Below are positions 17,195 through 25,495 of a stretch of 64,000 nt of DNA, piece after piece; position 1 is the stretch's first letter, and each line of letters begins with the position of its first letter. Under the pieces are notes generated by a model. That model was not told the DNA's origin, made no database searches, and saw only the letters and a program-made list of their open reading frames with translations. This DNA comes from Pseudonocardia oceani. GTDB taxonomy: Bacteria > Actinomycetota > Actinomycetes > Mycobacteriales > Pseudonocardiaceae. A program made the translations under genes and the position numbers. The DNA lies in NCBI RefSeq assembly GCF_019263585.2, contig NZ_JADQDF010000001.1, positions 4,660,501 to 4,724,500 on the forward strand. The letters run 5' to 3'.

Positions 17195-18256
17195 GGTGCC
17201 TCCTCGTCGAGCCCGTAGAGATCGGTCGCGTTACCGCTCAGCACCTGCGTGCGCTCGGCGGGGGACAGCTGCCCCAACAGGGCGGCAGGTCCATCGCCGT
17301 GGTGCCATTGCGGGTAGTCGCTGGCGTGCAGGAGCATCCCGGCGCCGCCCATCTGGGCCAGGAACCGCTCCGTCCACTCCAGGGTGGCCTCCGGTGGGGC
17401 GTCGAAGGGGGCGACGGTGAGCAGCCCATGCTCCCGGATGATCCGCGAGGGCGCCCGGTCCACCCACGGCACCTCCCCGGCGAAGCGCTTTCCAGTTCTT
17501 GTCGAGCCGCCATATGAGCGACGGCAGCCAGGTGACGCCGCTCTCGAGCAGCACCACCCGCAGCCCAGGGTGCGCGGCGAGGACGCCCTCGCACACGACG
17601 CTCGTCAGCTGCGACTGCAGGGTCAGTGCCGCGCCCGCGTAGTCCTCGACGTAGTGCGACGACCAGCCCACCGGTGAGAGCGGGTTGGCCCCGGCGACCC
17701 CGGGGTGGATCGCCACCGGCAGCCCGGCCGCCTCGGCGGCGGCGTAGATGGGCCAGTGCAACCGCTGACCGAGCGGCGCCTGGGACGAGCCGAGGAGCAG
17801 GACCTGGACGAACCCGGAGGTTGCGGCGCACCGCTCGACCTCGTCGGCTGCCGCGTGCGGATCGTGTGGGGACACCACGACCGAGGCCCGGAAGCGCCGG
17901 TCGGCGGCCAGCCAGCACGCTGCCTGCCAGTCGTTGAGCGCACCGGCCAGTGCGGTCGACCAGTCGGCGTTGTGCAGCGCCTGCACCGCGTAGAGACAGT
18001 TCAGGATCGCGTGACCAGCACCGGGCCCGTCGAGTACATGGGCGCGCACCGTGTCCGGGTCGGATCCGGGCGGGCCACTGCCGCCCCGGGCCTCTGGCCG
18101 GGCCGACAGCGGTATACCCACTGGATAGAACGCGGGATCGAAACCGTCGACGCCGCTCTCCACGCAGTAGTCCACCCAGCGGTCGGCCAGGAACGGGAAC
18201 AGCGCCGAGAGATCCGGGACGGCGTGGTGCACGTCGCAGTCCACAGGTCGGATCAT
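17176..18256 (-). pseudogene. Amidohydrolase 2, single frameshift (copy A)
   Basis: Counterpart of 38580-39662. ATG 18256 follows AAGGAGG. The frame reads MIRPVDCDVHHAVPDLSALFPFLADRWVDY through WLPSLIWRLDKNWKALRR and then shifts near 17483; the rest (MPWVDRAPSRIIREHGLLTVAPFD...HASDYPQWHHGDG) lies in another frame. A single-base change disables it. Its end overlaps the start of amidohydrolase 1 by 19 bases, the same arrangement as in copy B. Confidence 0.85.
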
Positions 18257-18294
18257 TACGCCTCCTTGGGTCGCTCTCGCCTCGGTGGCTGTCC

Positions 18295-19098
18295 TCAGGT
18301 GGTGGGGGTACTCGCCCGCCTGCGGAACGACCACATCTGTGGCCCGCGCTCGACCTCCAGTCCCACGTCCCACGACGTCGCGGGCGGGCCGGCCTCGCGG
18401 CGGAAGGATGCCGTCATCCGCCGGGACAGCGCCGGGTCCGCGCCGAGCCGGGCGGCGGTCCGGAGTGCCGTCGCCTCGACGTCGGTGTCGTCGACAGCCT
18501 GCCATGCCAGGCCGAGGGCGGCGGCCCGCTCGCCGTCGATCTCCTGTCCGAACAGCCCGACCCCCGCGGCGGCGTCCCTTCCGGCGGCCCGGCTCAGCAG
18601 CGTGAAGTGCCCGCCGCCGGGGTGCACGCCGATGCGTCCGAAACCTGAGATCAGCCGGGCGTCTCGCGCGACGATGCGCAGGTCGGTGGCCAACACCAGG
18701 TTGAGGCCTGCGCCGACGGCGGGCCCGCGCACCGCGGCGATCGACGCCGCCCGGCAACGGCCGACGCGCAGGAACGATCCGTAGAGGGCGTCGATGTGTC
18801 GCTGCGCGTCGTCGTCCAACGGGTCCTGGGCGGCGCCGGACAGCACCCCGAGGTCCGCCCCGGCGCAGAACGAGCCGCCCGAACCACGCAGCACCACCGC
18901 GCCGACGTCCTGCCTGGCATCGATCTCGTCGAAAACGGCCTCCAGCTCGGTGGCCATCTCCACCGTCAGCGCATTGCGGCGCTGCGGCGCGGCGAGGGTG
19001 ACGACGGCGACGCCGGCACTGACCTCGCAAAGCACCTCGACCTGACGGCGCCCGTCGACCTCACCGCGCCCGTCGACCTCACCATGGACCTCTTTCAC
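18295..19098 (-). CDS. Enoyl-CoA hydratase/isomerase family protein (copy A)
   Basis: 267 residues of the crotonase fold. VVTLAAPQRRNALTVEM opens the fold, GSGGSFCAGADLGVL forms the first oxyanion-hole segment, and IAAVRGPAVGAGLNLVLATDLRI forms the second. The acid/base Glu of classical hydratases is not evident (SGFGRIGVHPGGGHF replaces it), so the exact reaction may differ from hydration. The first 25 residues contain an imperfect repeat (EVDGRGEVDGRRQVE) absent from the 249-residue copy B protein at 39.7 kb. It overlaps the CoA-transferase gene upstream (ATGA) in the leftward operon. Confidence 0.85.
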   Translation of the reverse strand: MKEVHGEVDGRGEVDGRRQVEVLCEVSAGVAVVTLAAPQRRNALTVEMATELEAVFDEIDARQDVGAVVLRGSGGSFCAGADLGVLSGAAQDPLDDDAQRHIDALYGSFLRVGRCRAASIAAVRGPAVGAGLNLVLATDLRIVARDARLISGFGRIGVHPGGGHFTLLSRAAGRDAAAGVGLFGQEIDGERAAALGLAWQAVDDTDVEATALRTAARLGADPALSRRMTASFRREAGPPATSWDVGLEVERGPQMWSFRRRASTPTT

Positions 19099-20312
19099 GT
19101 CTCCTCCTCGATGACGGCGCCCGCCGCGACGAGTCCGTCGATATCCTCCGGGCCGTACCCGAGCTCGGCGAGCACCTCGGCACCGTGCTCACCCAGCCGC
19201 GGGGCGGGGCGCGGCCGGTCGGGATGGGACCCGCCGAACGAGACAGGGAACCGGGCCAGCCGCAGGGGCCCCTCGCTGGGGTGCTCGACCCGCTCGAACA
19301 GTCCGGCGGCGACGAGGTGGTCGTCGGTGAAGAGATCGGGTACCGAGTGGATCGGCGCGGCCGGGATCTCCGCCCTGCTCAGCGCCGCGAGCCACTCGGC
19401 ACTCGGCCGGGCCAGCAGCTCCTTCTCGACGAGCTGGTAGAGCTCGTCGATGTGCTGGGTGCGCTCGGTGATCGTGCGGTACCGGGGGTCGGCGGCCATG
19501 TCGGGGCGCCCGACCAGCGCGAAGAACGTTCGCCACTGGGTGTCGGTGTAGACCATGACGCTGAGGTAACCGTCGGCCGTGCGGTAGGGCTTGCGGAAGG
19601 GCGAGGCCGTGCGGGCGTAACCGGCGGCGCCGCGCGGCGGATCGAAGACGTATCCGCCCTGCTGGTCCAGAAGCGTGAAGGTCACCATCGACTCGAGCAT
19701 CGGCACCTCAATCTCCTGACCACGGCCGGTGCGTTCCCTCGCGAAGAGCGCGGCGTTGATCGCGCTCAGTGCCAGCAGCCCGACCGCCTTGTCGGCCACC
19801 GGCGTGCGCACGTAGGCGGGTTCGTCGGCGGCGCCCTGGACCGAGGCCAGCCCGCAGCTCGCCTGGATCACGTCGTCGTAGGCAGCCCGGTCCCGGTACG
19901 GGCCCTCACGGCCGTAGCCGCGCAGCGCGCAGTAGACCGTGGCCGCGTTCACCGCGGCGACCTCGGCGTAGCCGATGCCCAGCCGGCGCGCCGCCTCGGG
20001 CCGGACGTTGTGCACGAAGACGTCGGCGGTGGTCACGAGCCGCTGCAGCACCCCGCGGCCCGCGGGGGTCTTGAGGTCCAGCGCGACGCTGCGCTTTCCC
20101 CGGTTGGCGTTGAGGAACACCGGGCCCATGCCCACGCCGCGGTCGTCGCCGATGTAGCGGACCACGTCCCCGGTCGGTGGCTCGACCTTGATCACCTCGG
20201 CGCCCATCTGGGCGAGCAGCAGGGTGCAGTACGGACCCATGAACGTGGATGTGAGGTCCACGACCCTGATCCCGGCGAGGGGACCTGCATGGTGCGTCGT
20301 CACGGTCCCCAC
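19095..20312 (-). CDS. Family III (CaiB/BaiF) CoA-transferase 1 (copy A)
   Basis: 405 residues of the formyl-CoA/carnitine CoA-transferase family. It has GIRVVDLTSTFMGPYCTLLLAQMGAEVIKVE at the N-terminus, NRGKRSVALDLKT, and AAYDDVIQASCGL holding the likely catalytic Asp (D146), which forms an acyl-aspartyl anhydride in this family. It transfers CoA between carboxylic acids, here presumably to activate a degradation intermediate. It lies between CoA-transferase 2 (13-base overlap) and the enoyl-CoA hydratase (4-base overlap). A close, intact paralogue is at 40423-41652. Confidence 0.92.
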   Translation of the reverse strand: MGTVTTHHAGPLAGIRVVDLTSTFMGPYCTLLLAQMGAEVIKVEPPTGDVVRYIGDDRGVGMGPVFLNANRGKRSVALDLKTPAGRGVLQRLVTTADVFVHNVRPEAARRLGIGYAEVAAVNAATVYCALRGYGREGPYRDRAAYDDVIQASCGLASVQGAADEPAYVRTPVADKAVGLLALSAINAALFARERTGRGQEIEVPMLESMVTFTLLDQQGGYVFDPPRGAAGYARTASPFRKPYRTADGYLSVMVYTDTQWRTFFALVGRPDMAADPRYRTITERTQHIDELYQLVEKELLARPSAEWLAALSRAEIPAAPIHSVPDLFTDDHLVAAGLFERVEHPSEGPLRLARFPVSFGGSHPDRPRPAPRLGEHGAEVLAELGYGPEDIDGLVAAGAVIEEET

Positions 20313-21430
20313 GGTTCCCTCCCGGCCACCAGGTCGGCCAGCACCTGCTCGGTGTGTGCGCCCAGTTCGGGCGCCGTGCTGCGCACGGTGCCGTCGCGCA
20401 GCACGGGGAACACGACGTGCCGCCCTCGGTCGCTGTCCGCGACGATGCCGCGTGCCTGCACGTGTGCGGAGCGGCGCGCCTCACCGACGGACAGCACCTG
20501 GTGCGCGGGCACGTCGGCCGCCGCGAACGCGGCGAGCCAGTCTGCGGCGGGTCGAGTGCGCACCGCGCGCCGCAGCAGCGCGACGAGGTCGTCGCCGTGC
20601 GTGCGCCGCCCGTCCGCCGACCCGAAACGGGGATCGCCGAGCGCCGGGACCTCCTCGGCGAGCAGGGCGGCGAGCCGCTGCCAGAAGTGTTCCTCGACGG
20701 CGCCGATCGCGATCCGTACCCCGTCCGCGGCCTCGAACAGGTCGTTCGACGGGTGCAGGTGCTGGGTCGCCGTGGCGCGATCGTCCAGGCACCGGTCGGC
20801 CCTGGTGCTGGCGAAGGAGAGGGCCGCGTCGGTGATCGCCAGGTCCAAGTGGGCCCCGCCGCCGGTGTCCCGGCGCTGGTGCAGCGCGGCGAGGATGGCG
20901 ATGGCCGCGTAGGTGGATGCCGCCAGGTCGCTGACCGGCACCCCGGGCCGGTGCGGTGGCGGGTCGTCCCAACCGCCCGCGACGGACAGCATGCCGCTGG
21001 CCGCGAGGTAGGTGACGTCATGACCGGGTGCCGCCCGCAGCGGGCCGGTCTGCCCGAACCCGGACACCGAGCAGTAGACGATCGACGGGTTGACCGCGCG
21101 CAACGCGGGGTAGGACATGCCGAGCCGGTCGACCACCCCGGGGCGGAACCCTTCGACCAACACGTCGGCCCCAGCGGCGAGGGCGCGACCCAGCACCTGC
21201 CCCTCGTCGGTCTTCAGATCGAGCACGACGCTGCGCTTGTTGCGGTTCGCTGCCTCGTGGAGGGCGCCGGGCAGTTGCCGCGCGGCATCTCCTCGCGGTC
21301 CCTCGACCTTGATGACCGTGGCGCCGAGGTCGGCCAGGATCTGGGTACAGAAGGGGCCGGGCAGGAAGGAGCTCAGGTCGAGCACCCGCACCCCGGTCAG
21401 GCACCCCGACAGCATCGGCGTACTTGTCAC
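20300..21430 (-). CDS. Family III CoA-transferase 2 (copy A)
   Basis: 376 residues. It has LTGVRVLDLSSFLPGPFCTQILADLGATVIKVEGP, NRNKRSVVLDLKT and APGHDVTYLAASGML with the candidate catalytic Asp. It is only distantly similar to CoA-transferase 1, so the pair may act as a heteromer or on different acids. The GTG at 21430 was chosen because it overlaps the stop of the dehydrogenase gene upstream (GTGA); the longer frame to 21553 lies inside that gene. The copy B counterpart is 41640-42788. Confidence 0.9.
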   Translation of the reverse strand: MTSTPMLSGCLTGVRVLDLSSFLPGPFCTQILADLGATVIKVEGPRGDAARQLPGALHEAANRNKRSVVLDLKTDEGQVLGRALAAGADVLVEGFRPGVVDRLGMSYPALRAVNPSIVYCSVSGFGQTGPLRAAPGHDVTYLAASGMLSVAGGWDDPPPHRPGVPVSDLAASTYAAIAILAALHQRRDTGGGAHLDLAITDAALSFASTRADRCLDDRATATQHLHPSNDLFEAADGVRIAIGAVEEHFWQRLAALLAEEVPALGDPRFGSADGRRTHGDDLVALLRRAVRTRPAADWLAAFAAADVPAHQVLSVGEARRSAHVQARGIVADSDRGRHVVFPVLRDGTVRSTAPELGAHTEQVLADLVAGREPWGP

Positions 21431-22545
21431 CGGCGGGCCTCTGCGGGGGGCGGAGTGGTCAGCAGGTTCCACAGCCCGCCCGGGCCGGCGTTCGCGACCC
21501 GCGCGCCCAGCTCCGCGGACCACTCGGACTCGTCGCCGTACTCGTCCCGCCACGACATCAGCCTGCGCGTGTGCAGGTGCAGCTCGTGTTCGGTGGTGAA
21601 GCCGATCGCACCGTGCACCTGGTGCCCGACGGTGATCGCGACCGAGGCGGCCTGCGCCGCACAGATCTTCGCCGCCATCACGGCCTCGCTGCCGGCGTCG
21701 CCTCTGTCGAGGACCGCCACGGCCAGCCCGGCCATGGCCGCCGCCTGCTCGACGGCGCCCGCGAGCGCGGCGATCTGCTGCTGGACGGCCTGGAACCGGT
21801 TGATCGGCCGGCCGAACTGCTCGCGCTCCCGCGCGTGGCGGACGGTGAGGTCGAGCACTCGCCGCAGCGAACCGACAATGAGCAGCGCCCGGCCCAGCGC
21901 CCCCCGCAGCGTGAGCGCGAACGGGTCCGGACCGCCGGCGGGCAGCCGCGCGCAGGCGACTCCGCCGGCGGGTAGCACGAGGGTGTCGCGTGGTTCACCG
22001 GCAAGGTTCGCGCCGTGCTCGACGACGCAGTCGCGCGGGTCGATCACTGCGAGCACGACCCCGTTCGGCTCTCCTGGTAGGGCAATGAGGAGCACGACAT
22101 GCCGGGTAGCCCTGGCCCAGGGGACCGCGCACAGCTGGCCGTGGACGCGCAGGCCGGTCCCGTCGGGCACCAGCGCGGCGGTTGCGGTCGCGGTGGGCGG
22201 CGCGACGGTCAGCGGACCGACCGGCACCGTGAGCCCGGCCGCCGCCAATGCCCACCCGGCGAGCATCGTGGTCTCCACCAGCGGGACCGAGGCAGCGTGG
22301 TAGCCGCAGGTCTGCGCGAGCGCAGCGAAATCGCCCAGTTCGCCCCCGGATCCGCCCGCGGACTCCGGAACGGAGACGAGGGTCATCCCCGACTCCTCCA
22401 GCAGCGCCCACAGGTCCGCGGTCGATCCCGCCCGCTCCTCCGGGGCGTGGGCGGTGTGCCGGGTCAGCAGCGCCGCCATGGTCGTTCGGAGCAGCTCGCG
22501 CTCCTCACCGCCAGAGGTTCCGGACAATTCGGCGGTTGCGGACAT
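21427..22545 (-). CDS. Acyl-CoA dehydrogenase, small-type subunit (copy A)
   Basis: 372 residues of the acyl-CoA dehydrogenase superfamily, of the divergent type that pairs with a canonical partner. SVPESAGGSGGELGDFAAL is near the N-terminus; the C-terminal domain has REQFGRPINRFQAVQQQIA and VHGAIGFTTEHELHLHTRRLM. The canonical FAD-binding MSEPDSGSD segment is missing and is supplied by the neighbour at 22548-23672 (3-base gap). Such adjacent pairs in actinobacteria form alpha2beta2 enzymes that act on steroid or other cyclic acyl-CoAs (family knowledge), which suggests a bulky or cyclic substrate here. Confidence 0.88.
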   Translation of the reverse strand: MSATAELSGTSGGEERELLRTTMAALLTRHTAHAPEERAGSTADLWALLEESGMTLVSVPESAGGSGGELGDFAALAQTCGYHAASVPLVETTMLAGWALAAAGLTVPVGPLTVAPPTATATAALVPDGTGLRVHGQLCAVPWARATRHVVLLIALPGEPNGVVLAVIDPRDCVVEHGANLAGEPRDTLVLPAGGVACARLPAGGPDPFALTLRGALGRALLIVGSLRRVLDLTVRHAREREQFGRPINRFQAVQQQIAALAGAVEQAAAMAGLAVAVLDRGDAGSEAVMAAKICAAQAASVAITVGHQVHGAIGFTTEHELHLHTRRLMSWRDEYGDESEWSAELGARVANAGPGGLWNLLTTPPPAEARR

Positions 22546-22547
22546 CC

Positions 22548-23672
22548 TCAGGCCTCCAGTCCGCGCGCGATCAGCCCGCGCAGGATCTCGTTGGTCCCGC
22601 CGCGCAGGGTGAACGACGGCGCGGCGAGCTGAGCCGCGCCCAGCAGCTCGGACAGCGCGGCGCCACCAGTCCGGCCCGGCCTGCGGTGGGCCGCTCGTCG
22701 CGTGATGTCGATGATGTCGCCTTCCAGGCGTGTGCCGAGGTCCTTCACCAGCGCTGCCGCGGTGTCCGTCGGCTGGCCCCGTTCAAGGAGGTCCTGCACC
22801 TGCAGTGACAACGAGCGAAGAGCCCAGAGCCGCGCGGTCGCCGAGCCGACATCGGCCAGTGAGGTCTCGCCGTCGGTCGCGCCGCCGGACACCAGCTCGG
22901 TCAGCAGTGGGAACGTGCTGAGGTAGCGCTCGGGGCCGCTGCGCTCGTGCGCCAGCTCCGACACCACCCCGCGCCATCCGTCCCCGGCCCGGCCGACCAC
23001 CTGCTCGGCCGGCACGTCGACGTCGTCGAGGGTGACCTCGGTGAAGTGGGACTCGCCGGTCATCGCCCCGATCGTCCGCACCGTCACGCCGGGGGAGTCG
23101 AGCCCGATCAGCAGCTGGCTGAGCCCGGCATGCCGGTCGTCGTCCCGCGCCTCGGTGCGGACGAGCGCGAGCAGGAAATGGCTCCGATGCGCGTGGCTGG
23201 TCCAGACCTTGCGCCCGTTGACCCGCCAGCCCGTCGCGGTCGGGACGGCGCGGGTCCGGACCGACGCGAGATCCGAACCGCTGTCCGGCTCGCTCATACC
23301 GGCGGCGATGAACAACCGTCCCTGCGCGATGAGGGGCAGGAACCGCTGTTTCTGCTGCTCGGTGCCCGAGCGCAGCAGCAGCGGCCCGGTCTGACGGTCC
23401 GCGATCCAGTGCGCGGCCACCGGCGCGCCCGCGGCGAGCAGCTCCTCGATCACCGTGAACCGCTCGAGCGCCGAACGCCCGCCGCCGCCGTAGCGCCGCG
23501 GCCAGGTCATCCCGAGCCAGCCCCGTTGGCCGAGCCTGCGGCTGAACTCCGCGGAGTGACCCTGGATCCAGGCGTCGCAGGACGGCCGGAACGACCCCGC
23601 GGCGAGTTCGTCGGCGAGGAACCGGCGCACCTCGCTACGGACCTCGGCGACGGTCGCCTGCGTTGTCGTCAT
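22548..23672 (-). CDS. Acyl-CoA dehydrogenase, large-type subunit (copy A)
   Basis: 374 residues. RRFLADELAAGSF and GQRGWLGMTWPRRYGG lie in the N-terminal helical domain, AAGMSEPDSGSDLASVRTRA and VWTSHAHRSHFLLALVRT in the middle beta domain, and SFTLRGGTNEILRGLIARGL at the end. All expected segments are intact. It is the first gene of the leftward operon, with a conserved operator-like element 45-68 bases upstream of its ATG. It probably forms one heteromeric enzyme with the following gene. The copy B version (43.9-45.0 kb) is frameshifted near its C-terminus, so this may be the only working copy. Confidence 0.92.
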   Translation of the reverse strand: MTTTQATVAEVRSEVRRFLADELAAGSFRPSCDAWIQGHSAEFSRRLGQRGWLGMTWPRRYGGGGRSALERFTVIEELLAAGAPVAAHWIADRQTGPLLLRSGTEQQKQRFLPLIAQGRLFIAAGMSEPDSGSDLASVRTRAVPTATGWRVNGRKVWTSHAHRSHFLLALVRTEARDDDRHAGLSQLLIGLDSPGVTVRTIGAMTGESHFTEVTLDDVDVPAEQVVGRAGDGWRGVVSELAHERSGPERYLSTFPLLTELVSGGATDGETSLADVGSATARLWALRSLSLQVQDLLERGQPTDTAAALVKDLGTRLEGDIIDITRRAAHRRPGRTGGAALSELLGAAQLAAPSFTLRGGTNEILRGLIARGLEA

Positions 23673-23888
23673 CGTGCGGTCCCTCGCCTCGTGCTGCCGT
23701 CAGTGGAGCTCCTATAGCTGCTGATCATGCGCATCATATGGGCGGTGCTCGGGCCGCTGTCAAGGGTCGCCGACGACGCTGCGACGTCGGCGGGCGGCGT
23801 TCGTTCCGGTGTGGAGAACAGGCCTTGACAGGCGTTCTACCCGTCCTCCACATTGCTGTTCATCCCATCACTGACATGCAAGCATGCA
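23673..23888. promoter_or_regulatory. Divergent promoter region of cluster copy A
   Basis: The interval holds three elements conserved with 45.03-45.34 kb although the DNA between them differs: the operator-like element at 23718-23740 before the dehydrogenase operon, a TTGACA box at 23825-23830 followed by TTGCTGTTCATC, and the inverted repeat CATGCAAGCATG at 23875-23886. In copy B the last two directly precede the activator gene; here IS110 intervenes. Confidence 0.55.
23718..23740. promoter_or_regulatory. Conserved operator before the dehydrogenase operon (copy A)
   Basis: It contains TGATCATGCGCATCATATG, an imperfect inverted repeat around GCGC. The same 23 bases occur unchanged at 45072-45094, and a related GCGCATGATGATGATAG lies before the FadR-type gene at 29.7 kb. 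FadR-type regulators favour such ATNAT-rich sites, so repression by the cluster's GntR protein is inferred. Confidence 0.6.
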
Positions 23889-24214
23889 GCTAGCTGATAT
23901 GGGGGCACCTGCTGTCAAGTGCCCATGCGGGATCGGCCCTGACTGTTGCGGTTCGGGCTGGTCAGGGCGGTGGGAAGGCCGGCGAGAGCGGTGGCGGAGA
24001 GGCTGTCGTGGTCGACGCGCGGTCAGGCTGATATGCGCGGGTTGGTTACCGCATGACCGGATGTTCGTCGGGAGCGTTCCGCGTCTCTAGGGTCGAGCGT
24101 CGCCGCACCCGATGATCAGTTGCGGTCATCGAGCCCAGCTGCTCATAGCTGTGCCGCGGGTCGCTCCTCGCACTCGCCTGTCGACACAGCCCTCGCCGGC
24201 GGGGTCAGGGTGGT
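23889..24214 (-). ncRNA. Candidate guide (bridge/seeker-type) RNA region of the IS110 element
   Basis: About 325 bases between the transposase stop and the element's inferred left end encode no protein. They contain complementary segments such as CCCTGAC...GTCAGGG around 23936-23970. IS1111-type members of IS110 carry their guide RNA in this 3' position (family knowledge). No specific structure was modelled; this is an inference from position and length. Confidence 0.3.
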
Positions 24215-25321
24215 TCAGTCCATGACGGCGCTGTCCATGACCGCGCTGTCCATGACGGCGAGGCTCCAGGTCCAGCCGGCGAGCTCGCGGGCGACGGCGA
24301 CGGCGCTGATCGTGGAGCGCTTCCCGCGGGCGTCCAGGCGTGTCCAGCGCCGGTGCAGCCGTCGGTTGCCGCGCTCGGCCCGGTCACGGACCGCGGCCGA
24401 CTGGCCGGCGCGGCGGCGCAGCAGGTCGCGGCTGGGCCGGTAGGGCTTGCGGTGGTGCCAGGCCGCTTCGACCAGCAGCCGTCGGGCGTGGCTGTTGCCG
24501 GTCTTGGTGATCGAGCCCTGGGCGCGCCGGGCTCCGCTGGAGGATTCCGAGGGCACCAAGCCGAGGTAGGACCCGATCGTCGATCCGGTGAACCGGTGCC
24601 AGTCCCCGATCTCCACGGCCAGCCCGAACCCGGTCAACACCCCGATCCCACGCAGGCAACAGAGCCGGTCCACGATCGGGGCGAACGAGCTGGTGGCGGC
24701 CATCTCGGTGATCGCGGCGTCGAGCCGGTCCCGGCGGGCGTGCACCGACAGCACCGCGTCGAAGGCCTCGTCGAAGGCCAGCTGCACCCCGACCCGGTCG
24801 AACCGCTGCGACCGAAGCCACGCCTCGTGCGCGCCGGTCCAGGCCGACTGCTCCCAGACCAGGCCGTGACGCAGCAGCAGTTTCGACAACCGGTGCCGGG
24901 CCCGCATCAGATCCCCGCGGGCGTCCTCACGGGCCCGGACCAGGTCCCGCGCGGCCTCTTCGGCCTCGGTCGGCACCCGCACCGAGGGCAGCTCCCCGAT
25001 CCGCAACAACCGGGCCAGCCGCTCCGCGTCGCGGCGGTCGGTCTTGACCCGGTCCCCGGGCGGGCGTTCCAGCTTCGCCGGCGCCACCACCTCACACCGC
25101 ACCCCCACCGCGAGCAGCGCCCGGGCCAGCCCGAACCCCGTCGGACCCGCCTCATAGGCCACCGCGGCCGGTTCCGGCAGCGACCGGACCCAGTCCACGA
25201 TCGCCTCGGTCCGCGGCGACAATCGCAACGTGGCGATCTCCCCGGCCTCGTTGTCGATCATGCATCCCACGACTGATCGGGCGTGAACATCCAGGCCCAC
25301 GCACGTACGCTCTGCCAGCAC
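24215..25321 (-). CDS. IS110-family (DEDD) transposase/recombinase
   Basis: 368 residues from GTG 25321, which follows GGGAGG; an upstream GTG at 25351 is possible. The N-terminal RuvC-like domain has CVGLDVHARSVVG (Asp), AYEAGPTGFG (Glu) and VKTDRRDAERLARL (Asp). The C-terminal Transposase_20 domain has LRGIGVLTGFGLAVEIGD and the GSYLGLVPSESSSG Ser motif. The extreme C-terminus is an unusual repeat (AVMDSAVMDSAVMD) made by a 12-bp tandem repeat at about 24220-24260. It looks intact. In this family the recombinase works with a non-coding RNA from one element end. Confidence 0.9.
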   Translation of the reverse strand: MLAERTCVGLDVHARSVVGCMIDNEAGEIATLRLSPRTEAIVDWVRSLPEPAAVAYEAGPTGFGLARALLAVGVRCEVVAPAKLERPPGDRVKTDRRDAERLARLLRIGELPSVRVPTEAEEAARDLVRAREDARGDLMRARHRLSKLLLRHGLVWEQSAWTGAHEAWLRSQRFDRVGVQLAFDEAFDAVLSVHARRDRLDAAITEMAATSSFAPIVDRLCCLRGIGVLTGFGLAVEIGDWHRFTGSTIGSYLGLVPSESSSGARRAQGSITKTGNSHARRLLVEAAWHHRKPYRPSRDLLRRRAGQSAAVRDRAERGNRRLHRRWTRLDARGKRSTISAVAVARELAGWTWSLAVMDSAVMDSAVMD

Positions 25322-25495
25322 CGGCGCCTCCCGTAAATGCGGCACCGCCACCCGCCGTGACGGTGACCCGCGCCAACTTACGAGCGAGGCGCCGGCCCCT
25401 CATACGGTCTAGCAGCGAGAGAGGGCGCGGGCGAGAGGGCAGCGCCCGGCTTGCGGCAATGCCGGCGCGCACCCCTCACATCGAGGTGACCGATC

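Larger units (their letters stand above)
23889..25410 (-). mobile_element. IS110-family element (approximate limits)
   Basis: Comparison with copy B shows extra DNA between the CATGCAAGCATG element (ends 23886) and a stretch near 25410 that again resembles copy B (AGGGCGCGGGCG). The transposase occupies 24215-25321 on the minus strand, leaving only about 90 bases before its start but about 325 bases after its stop. IS110 elements lack terminal repeats and target duplications, so exact ends cannot be read. A long non-coding 3' end is typical of the IS1111 subgroup. Confidence 0.6.

Noticed and set aside
17231-19030. 599-codon leftward frame over amidohydrolase 2 and the hydratase gene
   Set aside because: The N-terminal 260 codons are out of frame with the hydratase; only the part from ATG 18256 is real.
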